DNA of 5,352 nucleotides from Clostridia bacterium (GTDB taxonomy: Bacteria > Bacillota_A > Clostridia > UBA1381). Of this stretch, positions 1 to 5,347 are shown piece by piece (position 1 is the stretch's first letter; every line of letters starts with the position of its first letter). Both the position numbers and the translations under genes were made by a program. The DNA lies in the NCBI GenBank assembly GCA_017553025.1, contig JAFZNF010000124.1, positions 1-5,352 on the forward strand. The letters are read 5' to 3'. The notes under the pieces were generated by a model, which was not told the origin of the DNA, searched no databases, and worked only from the letters and a program-made list of their open reading frames with translations.

Positions 1-26
1 CTGTCTGCTAATGGTTTAATGCTCAT
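1..26 (-). CDS. groES: GroES co-chaperonin, N-terminal fragment (runs off left edge)
   Basis: Only the first eight full codons and two bases of the ninth lie in the window. They read MSIKPLAD followed by AG, which fits Arg. This matches the typical GroES start (M-x-I-KPL-x-DR). GroES forms the heptameric lid of the GroEL chaperonin in the cytoplasm. The ATG at 26..24 is preceded by a strong AAGGAGG site at about 34-40 with a 7-nt gap. The identification rests on few residues, but a CIRCE operator and a sigma-A promoter directly upstream support it strongly. groEL would be expected just beyond the left edge; that is an inference. Confidence 0.88.
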
Positions 27-47
27 AATATCGCCTCCTTTTTAGTA

Positions 48-74
48 TTAGCACTCTTTACCTTCGACTGCTAA
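48..74 (-). promoter_or_regulatory. CIRCE operator (HrcA binding site)
   Basis: The site is TTAGCACTC, a 9-nt spacer, then GACTGCTAA. This is the CIRCE inverted repeat (TTAGCACTC-N9-GAGTGCTAA) with a single mismatch in one arm. CIRCE is bound by the HrcA repressor, which needs GroE to stay active, so the chaperonin operon is released from repression when GroE is titrated by misfolded protein. The element begins right at the expected transcription start of groES and lies in its leader, the usual arrangement. No hrcA gene is present in the window. Confidence 0.93.
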
Positions 75-81
75 CATTACT

Positions 82-109
82 ATTATATTCCAATTGCTCG
101 GCTTTTCAA
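82..109 (-). promoter_or_regulatory. sigma-A promoter of groES
   Basis: On the minus strand, TTGAAA (109..104) and a consensus TATAAT (87..82) are separated by 16 nt. Transcription would start near 75, just before the CIRCE element, so bound HrcA would block initiation. The combination of hexamers, spacing and adjacent operator makes this the best-supported promoter in the window. Confidence 0.82.
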
Positions 110-143
110 TTCTCGCATTTTTTGATTATTTGCATATATCTTT

Positions 144-180
144 CAAATTCTTAAAAATTTGTGTATTTTCGCAAAAATAC
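144..180 (-). terminator. possible weak terminator region after the lipoprotein gene
   Basis: Two short inverted repeats lie in tandem right after the lipoprotein stop codon on the minus strand. The first, at 180..163, is GTATTTT-TGCG-AAAATAC with a perfect 7-bp stem, followed a few bases on by ATTTTTA. The second, at 161..144, is CAAATT-N6-AATTTG. The stems are AT-rich and the T-run is short, so termination could be inefficient and lipoprotein transcripts might continue into groES. Confidence 0.4.
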
Positions 181-181
181 T

Positions 182-544
182 TTAATTTACAAAATTTTCA
201 ATTATTGCATACCCGTCCTCCTTGCAATAGGCCTCAATTCCTGATTTGAGCCTTGCAATATCCTCCTTAGGATAAAGCTCGGGATTGATTTCCATTGAAG
301 TTATCAGTTTATGAACTTCCCCGTTTACCTCATATAATGACAGGGTTTTCCCCGAAAGCTTAACAATGTATGTGATTACAGACGGGGACACTTCCTCCGA
401 TTCATCCTCCACCTCGGTTTGCGGCTGCAAGACCTGCTTCGGCACAGGCTCACGGCTTTGCCTCTCTTCCTTTTTTCTGCCGCAGCCCGAAAGCAGAACT
501 GTCGACAGTACCAAAAGCGGTATCAGCATTTTTTTATATTTCAC
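182..544 (-). CDS. Small lipoprotein with a BofC C-terminal-like domain
   Basis: This is a predicted 120-aa secreted lipoprotein. Residues 2-5 are basic (KYKK) and residues 6-18 are hydrophobic. The lipobox L18-S19-G20-C21 marks C21 for lipidation by Lgt and cleavage by signal peptidase II. A Pro/Glu-rich linker (about 25-55) leads to a C-terminal domain (about 58-120) starting YIVKLSGK, with a later I-A-R-L-K-S-G-I stretch and an I-I-E-N-F-V ending. This pattern resembles the BofC C-terminal domain found in many clostridial small envelope proteins. In Bacillus, BofC is a forespore-secreted inhibitor of SpoIVB signalling, but this protein lacks the rest of BofC and its role is unknown. I chose GTG at 544..542 because it gives a proper signal peptide and has GAGG 10 nt upstream. 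An in-frame ATG at 586 would add 14 residues before the signal peptide and has no Shine-Dalgarno site. It is divergent from the PBP gene. Confidence 0.78.
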   Translation of the reverse strand: MKYKKMLIPLLVLSTVLLSGCGRKKEERQSREPVPKQVLQPQTEVEDESEEVSPSVITYIVKLSGKTLSLYEVNGEVHKLITSMEINPELYPKEDIARLKSGIEAYCKEDGYAIIENFVN

Positions 545-554
545 CGTAAATACG

Positions 555-558
555 CCTC
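555..558 (-). promoter_or_regulatory. ribosome binding site of the lipoprotein gene
   Basis: AAGAGGCG on the minus strand provides GAGG, 10 nt before the GTG at 544..542. The gap is a little long. It still decides the start, because the upstream ATG (586..584) is preceded only by an A-rich tract. Confidence 0.5.
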
Positions 559-628
559 TTTTCGTGTTTTTTGGTATTTTTTCCATTTTTTTGCATTTTA
601 TTCATTTTTATTTTTTGCTCTTTTCTTA

Positions 629-657
629 TTGCATAAAAGTTTTTTTTGTACTATAAT
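629..657 (+). promoter_or_regulatory. candidate sigma-A promoter of the PBP gene
   Basis: TATAAT at 652-657 is a consensus -10 box. A half-matching -35 (TTGCAT at 629-634) lies 17 nt upstream. Transcription would begin near 664, leaving a leader of about 30 nt before the GTG start at 695. The T-tract between the boxes may bend the DNA. The -10 is convincing and the -35 is weak. Confidence 0.5.
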
Positions 658-682
658 ATAATTGGTTATATATGTAATTTAC

Positions 683-687
683 GGAGG
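683..687 (+). promoter_or_regulatory. ribosome binding site fixing the PBP start
   Basis: GGAGG lies 7 nt before the GTG at 695-697. The reading frame is open further upstream to a TTG at 662. That codon has no Shine-Dalgarno site and falls at or before the likely transcription start, so this site decides in favour of 695. Confidence 0.85.
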
Positions 688-694
688 TGTTACT

Positions 695-3076
695 GTGAAA
701 CACGCACGCGGCAGCAATAACGGTTTTTCGTCAAACAGCCGAAAGACCTCAAAAAAGCTTGAAACTTCAACCCGTACAGGCTCTTCTTTAAAATCTTCAG
801 GTGCTTTGCGTACTAAAAAAAAGGCTGAAAAGAGGAAAAACTATCACTTGGCAAGACTCAGAGTTACTGCCGTTATCCTTTTGTGCATAAGCATCGTTGT
901 TATGCTTGGTGTAGGCTCAGGAATGTACGCAGCAATTTCAAAAGAAATTGAAGCTATGGATTTTGACAGTGTCGCATACAACTTTTCTTCTACCCTGTTT
1001 GCTGACGACAGTAACGGAAATTCGCACGAAATAGCACATCTGCACAGTGACGGAAACCGTGAATGGATTGATTCGGACAAAATACCTGAAATAGCAAAGA
1101 TTGCCGCAACTTCTATTGAAGACGAACGTTTTTATAAACACAATGGCATTGACTTAAAGCGCACCTTCGGAGCTACATTGGGCTTTGTATGGTCAAAAAT
1201 TACAAAAAAATCGCCCGGGTACGGCGGAAGCACCATAACTCAGCAGGTTATAAAAAACATAACCAACGAAAAGGACAAGACTGCTACACGAAAAATTAAG
1301 GAAATGATGCGCGCTGTTGCCTTAGAAAAGCGTATTACAAAAGATGAAATTTTAACAGTATATTTGAATATAGTTTACTTTGGAAACCAGTGCTACGGAA
1401 TTGAATCGGCATCAAAGGTGTATTTTTCCAAGAGCGCTATTGATTTAACTATCCCTCAGGCGGCAATGATTGTAGGAATAACGCAGGCTCCGTCAAGATA
1501 TAATCCCTTTAAAAAGCCTGAGGAAACCCTAAAAAAACGCAACACTGTTCTTAAAAAAATGTATAAGCTCGGCAAGATTTCCGAGGAGGAATATAAGACC
1601 TATTCCGCATCTGATTTAGGTGTAAACAGCCGATATGTTTCTCCTTCTTCGACAGTTTACAGCTATTTTGCCGACCAGGTTATAAATGATGTAACGGCAG
1701 CGCTTCAGGAACAGAAGGGGTACTCAAAAGAATTTGCCACACAGCAGATTTTGGGCGGCGGACTCAAGATTTATACAACTATGAATTATGATATCCAGTC
1801 CGCTATAGAAAGCGTTTATACAAATACTTCAAACTTCCCCGGCGCTGCAGGCGGAACACAGTCGGCAATGGTTATCATTGACCCGTACACAGGCGAAATC
1901 AAGGGTATGGTCGGCGGAATAGGCAAGAAGACTGAAAGCCGCGGTCTTAACCGCGCAACTCAGTCCACACGCCAGCCGGGTTCTTCAATAAAACCGCTGT
2001 CAGTATATTCGCCCGCTTTGGAAACAGGCAAAATTACCGCTGCGTCAATAATCAACGATTCTCAGGTGACAATCGGCGACTGGACACCCAAAAACTCCTA
2101 CAAGGGATTTAAAGGCGATATAACTGTCAGAAAGGCGATTGAAATATCAGCAAATATACCCGCCGTTAAGACTCTTCAATCGGTAGGGCTTGATACAAGC
2201 TATAATTTTATGACGAAAAAGTATAACTTTTCATCAATAATCCCAGACGATAAAAATTACAGTCCCCTAAGCCTCGGCGGTCTTACAAAAGGCGTTTCGG
2301 TAAAGGAAATGGCAGCGGCATATGCGGTATTTGTCAATAAAGGCATCTACATTACACCGCACACCTATACAAAGGTTTTGGACAGCAGTGGCAAAGTTTT
2401 ACTTGAATTTACCCCAAAATCAAATCGTGTTTTGAGTGAAGCAAATGCGTTCATTATGACAAGTTTTCTATATGAGGTTGTGAACGGAAGCGCAGGTACA
2501 GGACGCGCGGCGCGCCTTGCAAATATGCCCAGCTACGGAAAAACGGGAACAACAAACAGCAATCACGATAAATGGTTTGTAGGCTTTACCCCCTACTATG
2601 TCGGCGCCGTGTGGTACGGATATGACAATAAACCGCAAGGCGTTTCAACAAACGCATCGGTTTCGATTTGGAAAAAGGTTATGACAAAAGTCCACGAAAG
2701 CCTTGAAACGAAAGAGATCCCCGTACCTAATAACATTACGGCAGTTTCTATTTGCCAGCGTACAGGAAAGCTGGCTTCCCCCGGCTGTCAGTATGCGCAT
2801 AAAGAATACTTTGTAAAAGGTACCGTTCCGTCAAAGTACTGTAACAATTCAAGCGGTAATTATATTGACTCCGAAATTGAAACATCTCCCGAATCTGATA
2901 CGGAAAATGATAACGAAAGCGTGGTCAGCACACAGGACGAGTCTGAAAATGGCGGTGCGATAAATATTGACGGCGGGCACACCTCTTCCGAACCTGCGCC
3001 AAAAACAGAAACACCGCCTGCCAATACGCAAACACCCTCAAAACAAAACGGCGGAGATATTATCACCTTAGATTAA
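695..3076 (+). CDS. Class A penicillin-binding protein (PBP1A family), bifunctional glycosyltransferase/transpeptidase
   Basis: This 793-aa enzyme polymerises lipid II into glycan strands and cross-links the stem peptides on the outer face of the membrane. The first 50 or so residues are Ser/Lys/Arg-rich and cytoplasmic, and one membrane anchor spans about 57-80. The GT51 domain follows: EDERFYKHNG with catalytic E142, GGSTITQQ at 177-184, the RKIKE motif ending at E203, and the QAPSRYNP segment near 264-271. The transpeptidase domain carries SSIK with the acylated S430 and K433, SAN at 485-487, and KTGT at 616-619. All catalytic residues are present. A short segment with C687, C698 and C716 follows, then an acidic, Ser/Pro/Thr-rich tail from about 725 to the end that looks disordered. 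The GTG start is chosen from its Shine-Dalgarno site. mgtE follows 22 nt after the stop. Length and order fit ordinary Firmicutes PBP1A proteins. The exact paralogue (ponA-like or pbpF-like) cannot be told from sequence alone. Confidence 0.96.
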   Translation: MKHARGSNNGFSSNSRKTSKKLETSTRTGSSLKSSGALRTKKKAEKRKNYHLARLRVTAVILLCISIVVMLGVGSGMYAAISKEIEAMDFDSVAYNFSSTLFADDSNGNSHEIAHLHSDGNREWIDSDKIPEIAKIAATSIEDERFYKHNGIDLKRTFGATLGFVWSKITKKSPGYGGSTITQQVIKNITNEKDKTATRKIKEMMRAVALEKRITKDEILTVYLNIVYFGNQCYGIESASKVYFSKSAIDLTIPQAAMIVGITQAPSRYNPFKKPEETLKKRNTVLKKMYKLGKISEEEYKTYSASDLGVNSRYVSPSSTVYSYFADQVINDVTAALQEQKGYSKEFATQQILGGGLKIYTTMNYDIQSAIESVYTNTSNFPGAAGGTQSAMVIIDPYTGEIKGMVGGIGKKTESRGLNRATQSTRQPGSSIKPLSVYSPALETGKITAASIINDSQVTIGDWTPKNSYKGFKGDITVRKAIEISANIPAVKTLQSVGLDTSYNFMTKKYNFSSIIPDDKNYSPLSLGGLTKGVSVKEMAAAYAVFVNKGIYITPHTYTKVLDSSGKVLLEFTPKSNRVLSEANAFIMTSFLYEVVNGSAGTGRAARLANMPSYGKTGTTNSNHDKWFVGFTPYYVGAVWYGYDNKPQGVSTNASVSIWKKVMTKVHESLETKEIPVPNNITAVSICQRTGKLASPGCQYAHKEYFVKGTVPSKYCNNSSGNYIDSEIETSPESDTENDNESVVSTQDESENGGAINIDGGHTSSEPAPKTETPPANTQTPSKQNGGDIITLD

Positions 3077-3098
3077 AAACAAAAAGGAGGCTTATGCT

Positions 3099-4433
3099 AT
3101 GATAAATGACATCATTGAACTTATAAACGAAAAGCAATATACAAAACTGAAAGCTATCCTGTCCGATATGGAACCTGTGGATATAGCCCAGATGTTTGAT
3201 GATCTGCCCGAGCGGTATATGCCCCTTTTATACAGACTGTTGCCAAAGGAAAGTGCAGCAGAAGTGTTTGTTGAACTTGATTCGGATACACAGGAAATGT
3301 TAATACGCGGATTTTCCGATACAGAGCTTAAAGACGTCTTAGATGAACTTTACTTGGACGACGCGGTCGATATTATTGAAGAGATGCCCTCAAATGTCGT
3401 AACGCGTATTATACAGCACACAGCACCCGAAATGCGCCACAGCATAAATGAAATATTAAAATATCCAAAAGACAGCGCGGGCTCTATTATGACAATAGAG
3501 TTTATTGACTTAAAAGAGGATATGACGGTACACGATGCCTTTACCAAAATCCGCAGGACGGGTGTTGATAAGGAAACTATTTACACCTGTTACGTGACCG
3601 ACAGAAACAGGGTTTTAAAAGGTCTTGTTTCGGCAAAGGATTTGCTCCTTGCGGAGGAGGACTGCGTCATATCCGATATAATGGAGAAAAATCCAATAAG
3701 CGTTAACACAATGGACGATAAAGAGGACGTTGCGCGTGCGCTTTCTAAATACGATTTTCTCTCCCTCCCCGTTGTTGACAACGAGAACCGTCTTGTCGGC
3801 ATTGTAACCGTCGACGACGCTATCGACGTCATTGAAGAAGAGGCAACAGAGGATATTGAGAAGATGGCTGCTATTACGCCGTCGGAAAAACCGTACCTGA
3901 AAACGGGTGTTTGGGACACATTTTTGCAGAGAATTCCGTGGCTTTTGCTCCTTATGATTTCCGCAACCTTTACGGCAAGAATAATCGCGCATTTTGAAAC
4001 GGCTCTCCAAAGCTCGCTCGTTTTATCCACATTCATTCCTATGCTTATGGATACGGGCGGAAATTCGGGAAGTCAGGCATCTGTTACCATAATCCGCGGA
4101 ATTTCGCTTGATGAAATTGATTTTACCGATATTTTCAAAACTATCTGGAAAGAAATCAGAGTGTCCTTGTTTTGCGGATTTGTGCTTGCTATAGCAAATT
4201 TTGTAAAAATGATGATATTTAAAGAGGCAGCTCTTCCCATAGCTGCCGTTGTATGTATAACTCTTGTATGCACCGTATTTTTTGCAAAACTTGTCGGCTG
4301 TACGCTCCCGCTCTTAGCAAAAAAAATCGGTTTCGACCCTGCAGTTATGGCAAGTCCGTTCATTACGACGATTGTTGACGCAATGTCACTATTTATCTAC
4401 TTTAATATTGCAACAACGCTCTTGCATATATAA
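3099..4433 (+). CDS. mgtE: MgtE magnesium channel/transporter
   Basis: The 444-aa protein matches the MgtE family in length (about 450 aa) and domain order. MgtE forms a dimeric, Mg2+-gated channel for Mg2+ uptake in the plasma membrane. An acidic helical N domain (about 1-128) is followed by two CBS domains (about 131-195 and 196-256) and a connecting plug helix (about 257-275). Five membrane segments lie near 277-297, 303-323, 354-374, 379-401 and 418-441. The family signature PMLMDTGGNSGSQAS is at 314-328. The pore-lining SPFITTIVD stretch ends in D427, equivalent to the essential pore aspartate of Thermus MgtE. Acidic residues in and after CBS2 (D239, D240, D243, E246-E248) fit the cytosolic Mg2+ sensor. 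The ATG has AGGAGG 8 nt upstream. No Mg2+ riboswitch can fit in the 22-nt gap after the PBP gene, so expression probably depends on the PBP promoter, with control at the level of channel gating. Confidence 0.96.
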   Translation: MINDIIELINEKQYTKLKAILSDMEPVDIAQMFDDLPERYMPLLYRLLPKESAAEVFVELDSDTQEMLIRGFSDTELKDVLDELYLDDAVDIIEEMPSNVVTRIIQHTAPEMRHSINEILKYPKDSAGSIMTIEFIDLKEDMTVHDAFTKIRRTGVDKETIYTCYVTDRNRVLKGLVSAKDLLLAEEDCVISDIMEKNPISVNTMDDKEDVARALSKYDFLSLPVVDNENRLVGIVTVDDAIDVIEEEATEDIEKMAAITPSEKPYLKTGVWDTFLQRIPWLLLLMISATFTARIIAHFETALQSSLVLSTFIPMLMDTGGNSGSQASVTIIRGISLDEIDFTDIFKTIWKEIRVSLFCGFVLAIANFVKMMIFKEAALPIAAVVCITLVCTVFFAKLVGCTLPLLAKKIGFDPAVMASPFITTIVDAMSLFIYFNIATTLLHI

Positions 4434-4453
4434 AAAAGCTTCTGATTGAAGCT
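4431..4453 (-). terminator. leftward terminator-like hairpin at the mgtE 3' end
   Basis: On the minus strand, AGCTTC (4453..4448), a 5-nt loop and GAAGCT (4442..4437) form a perfect 6-bp stem, followed directly by TTTTTTATA. This has the form of an intrinsic terminator for leftward transcription. It would stop transcripts from entering mgtE antisense. On the plus strand the hairpin is followed by GC-rich sequence, so it is not a terminator for mgtE. Confidence 0.5.
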
Positions 4454-4454
4454 C

Positions 4455-4466
4455 CGCCTGCGGGCG
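4455..4466. other. small GC-rich hairpin
   Basis: CGCC-TGCG-GGCG forms a 4-bp perfect stem with a 4-nt loop, two bases after the previous hairpin. It stands out because the surrounding spacer is AT-rich. Its function is unknown. It may be part of a structured non-coding element or an intergenic repeat spanning about 4437-4530. Confidence 0.35.
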
Positions 4467-4495
4467 TGGGTACAAGGCAGCAGTTTTGTTATTAC

Positions 4496-4524
4496 GGAAA
4501 TTATCTCAAATTGAGATAATTTCC
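4496..4524. repeat. perfect 29-nt palindrome (14-bp arms, 1-nt centre)
   Basis: GGAAATTATCTCAA is followed by a single A and then its exact reverse complement. As RNA it would fold into a stem of about 13 bp with a 3-nt loop. No T-run follows on either strand, so it is not a standard intrinsic terminator. Possibilities are a dimeric regulator operator, an RNA-stabilising 3' hairpin for mgtE mRNA, or a copy of a mobile palindromic intergenic repeat. The sequence does not decide among them. Confidence 0.85.
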
Positions 4525-4543
4525 TACATAATAAAAAAAATTT

Positions 4544-4573
4544 AAAGTGCCACACACTGTGCGGCACTTTTTT
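4544..4573. terminator. bidirectional intrinsic terminator between convergent operons
   Basis: AAAGTGCC (4544-4551) and GGCACTTT (4563-4570) form an 8-bp perfect stem. After one A-C mismatch, three more pairs extend it to a 3-nt loop. On the plus strand the arm runs into TTTTTT (4568-4573). On the minus strand it runs through TTTAAA into a run of eight T. It therefore serves both the rightward PBP-mgtE unit and the leftward small-gene cluster, whose last stop codon (4574..4572) abuts it. Confidence 0.9.
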
Positions 4574-4829
4574 AATTCATTCCCGTTAAAAATATTACCG
4601 CAAGCGCTAAAAGAAGAACACTGTCATCGCCGTCATCTATTAAAAGAGCCAGAATTACAATCCCCAAAATAATATCGTCAAGCTCAAAATTACCAAAAAT
4701 CTTATTATTCTGGCAAGGTTTACATTCTTCCTTTTTTTGCTCCTGCTTTTTTTCAGGCTTTTTGCGTTCCTCCTCATTATGTACTATCATCTGCGGCATA
4801 TCGTTATAGCTGTAATACCTCCTATACAT
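4572..4829 (-). CDS. Uncharacterised 85-aa protein with CxxC motif and hydrophobic C-terminal tail
   Basis: I do not recognise a named family. The N-terminus is Tyr/Arg-rich (MYRRYYSYND), then comes a highly charged Lys/Glu/Gln stretch (19-35) and a C36-K-P-C39 pair that could bind metal or form a disulfide. The C-terminal part has two hydrophobic segments, about 51-64 and 71-83, joined by an acidic turn IDDGDDS. It could be a membrane hairpin or a self-associating hydrophobic tail. There is no signal peptide. Small proteins ending in a hydrophobic/Asp-rich/hydrophobic tail are familiar from spore-forming Clostridia, and a sporulation role is possible but unproven. The ATG has AAGGAG 7 nt upstream. 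The start lies 11 nt after the stop of the 134-aa gene, which indicates one operon. The stop codon touches the bidirectional terminator. Confidence 0.8.
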   Translation of the reverse strand: MYRRYYSYNDMPQMIVHNEEERKKPEKKQEQKKEECKPCQNNKIFGNFELDDIILGIVILALLIDDGDDSVLLLALAVIFLTGMN

Positions 4830-4840
4830 ATCCTATCTCC

Positions 4841-5245
4841 TTACTTCCTGCCCAAAAGTCCTGCAAATCTGCCGATATTCATAATTCTTATCGCCTTGTC
4901 TATTGCCTGCTGTCTTTCGGTGCGCATAAACGGACGAAGCGAGCGCAAAAGGTCGCTTCTTGTATCGTTTGTATTTGACATTCTGTTGACTAAACCTCTT
5001 ATTTGGCTTATAAACTCAAGTCCCTCGGGAGAAAGCGCCATTTGTGAATTCCCCGCGTTTTTCTGTGCAGGCTCTGCCGTTTTAATTTGTTCTTCTATCT
5101 TATCTGCCACCTTAGACAAATCCGCACCCTTGTTTTGATTTTGTTCTATAAGTCCGCTGTTTTTCAATATATTCATCGCATTTTGGATTTTTCCGTCCGC
5201 ATCATCGCCCAAAATTCCTCTTAATGTACTCATCATATCCGCCAT
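4841..5245 (-). CDS. Uncharacterised 134-aa soluble helical protein
   Basis: I do not recognise a named family. The protein is hydrophilic, lacks a signal peptide and membrane segments, and should be cytoplasmic. The N-terminal part (1-35) looks helical. A polar Gln/Asn/Lys-rich linker (about 36-68) follows. The C-terminal module (about 70-134) begins L-S-P-E-G-L-E-F and contains a D-T-R-S-D-L-L-R-S-L-R-P-F stretch and a hydrophobic Arg-rich end. That last part resembles a short module (RxxLLxxLRPFxxxxRQxxIDKAI) that I associate with small clostridial hypothetical proteins, and it may be a protein-interaction domain. The ATG at 5245..5243 has the full anti-SD match GAGGTGAT upstream. The gene is the middle member of a tight leftward cluster, 6 nt after the previous stop and 11 nt before the next start. 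Confidence 0.82.
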   Translation of the reverse strand: MADMMSTLRGILGDDADGKIQNAMNILKNSGLIEQNQNKGADLSKVADKIEEQIKTAEPAQKNAGNSQMALSPEGLEFISQIRGLVNRMSNTNDTRSDLLRSLRPFMRTERQQAIDKAIRIMNIGRFAGLLGRK

Positions 5246-5250
5246 TTTAA

Positions 5251-5258
5251 ATCACCTC
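5251..5258 (-). promoter_or_regulatory. ribosome binding site overlapping the upstream stop codon
   Basis: GAGGTGAT on the minus strand is a near-perfect Shine-Dalgarno site for the 134-aa gene. It contains the TGA stop of the preceding small ORF (5254..5252). This overlap is typical of translationally coupled genes and supports the upstream ORF being translated. Confidence 0.75.
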
Positions 5259-5347
5259 AGCTTTTTCCTGACATCATCAGCGGTTATCTTCCCGATTGCC
5301 GATTGATCAAATTTTTTTAACTTATCACCGATTTCCTTTGCGTCCAT
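5252..5347 (-). CDS. Small ORF of at least 31 codons, possibly the 3' end of a larger gene cut by the right edge
   Basis: The minus strand reads ATG GAC GCA AAG and stays open for 31 codons to a TGA at 5254..5252. The peptide starts MDAKEIGDKLKKFDQSAIGK and continues as a Lys/Asp-rich, probably helical segment ending KKLR. The frame remains open through the last 5 bases of the window, so the visible ATG may be the true start of a microprotein or an internal Met of a longer gene. No Shine-Dalgarno site can be judged because only 5 bases precede the ATG. The stop lies inside the next gene's Shine-Dalgarno site, so the ORF is likely real and coupled to it. Function unknown. Confidence 0.6.
   Translation of the reverse strand: MDAKEIGDKLKKFDQSAIGKITADDVRKKLR

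Larger units (their letters stand above)
545..694. other. T-rich divergent intergenic control region
   Basis: These 150 bases separate the leftward lipoprotein from the rightward PBP. The plus strand is strongly T-rich from about 556 to 648, including a run ending at 647. Apart from the PBP promoter and the two ribosome binding sites I see no further gene here. A minus-strand hexamer TATAGT (655..650) overlaps the plus-strand TATAAT (652-657), so the two genes may share a bidirectional promoter. The leftward -35 is poor, so that part is weak. Confidence 0.45.

Noticed and set aside
584..586. ATG start adding 14 residues to the lipoprotein
   Set aside because: It has no Shine-Dalgarno site and places a basic 14-residue stretch before an already complete lipoprotein signal peptide. 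GTG at 544 fits better.
366..661. Two rightward ORFs of 96 and 80 aa
   Set aside because: They lie antisense to the lipoprotein gene and its T-rich upstream region. Their Phe-rich products come from the T-tracts, and no Shine-Dalgarno site is seen.
656..671. Inverted repeat ATATAA-TTGG-TTATAT at the PBP transcription start
   Set aside because: Short AT-only arms are expected by chance in such AT-rich sequence, so it is not convincing as an operator.
662..694. TTG-initiated extension of the PBP
   Set aside because: There is no ribosome binding site, it overlaps the likely transcription start, and the strong GGAGG lies inside the extension, placed for GTG at 695.
3077..3098. Search for an M-box (ykoK) Mg2+ riboswitch before mgtE
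   Set aside because: The gap is only 22 nt and is filled by the ribosome binding site, so no riboswitch can be present.
3094..3102. ATG-CTA-TGA minimal ORF overlapping the mgtE start
   Set aside because: The AGGAGG is only 3 nt before this ATG, too close for efficient use, whereas it is 8 nt from the mgtE ATG. Probably coincidental.
3590..4036. Leftward ORFs of 148 and 131 aa inside mgtE
   Set aside because: They are antisense frames within a gene with complete family motifs, with overlapping frames and no recognisable domains.
4737..5138. Rightward 133-aa ORF opposite the small-gene operon
   Set aside because: It is antisense to two well-supported leftward genes with strong ribosome binding sites. 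Its hydrophobic product reflects the complement of Lys/Glu-rich coding sequence.
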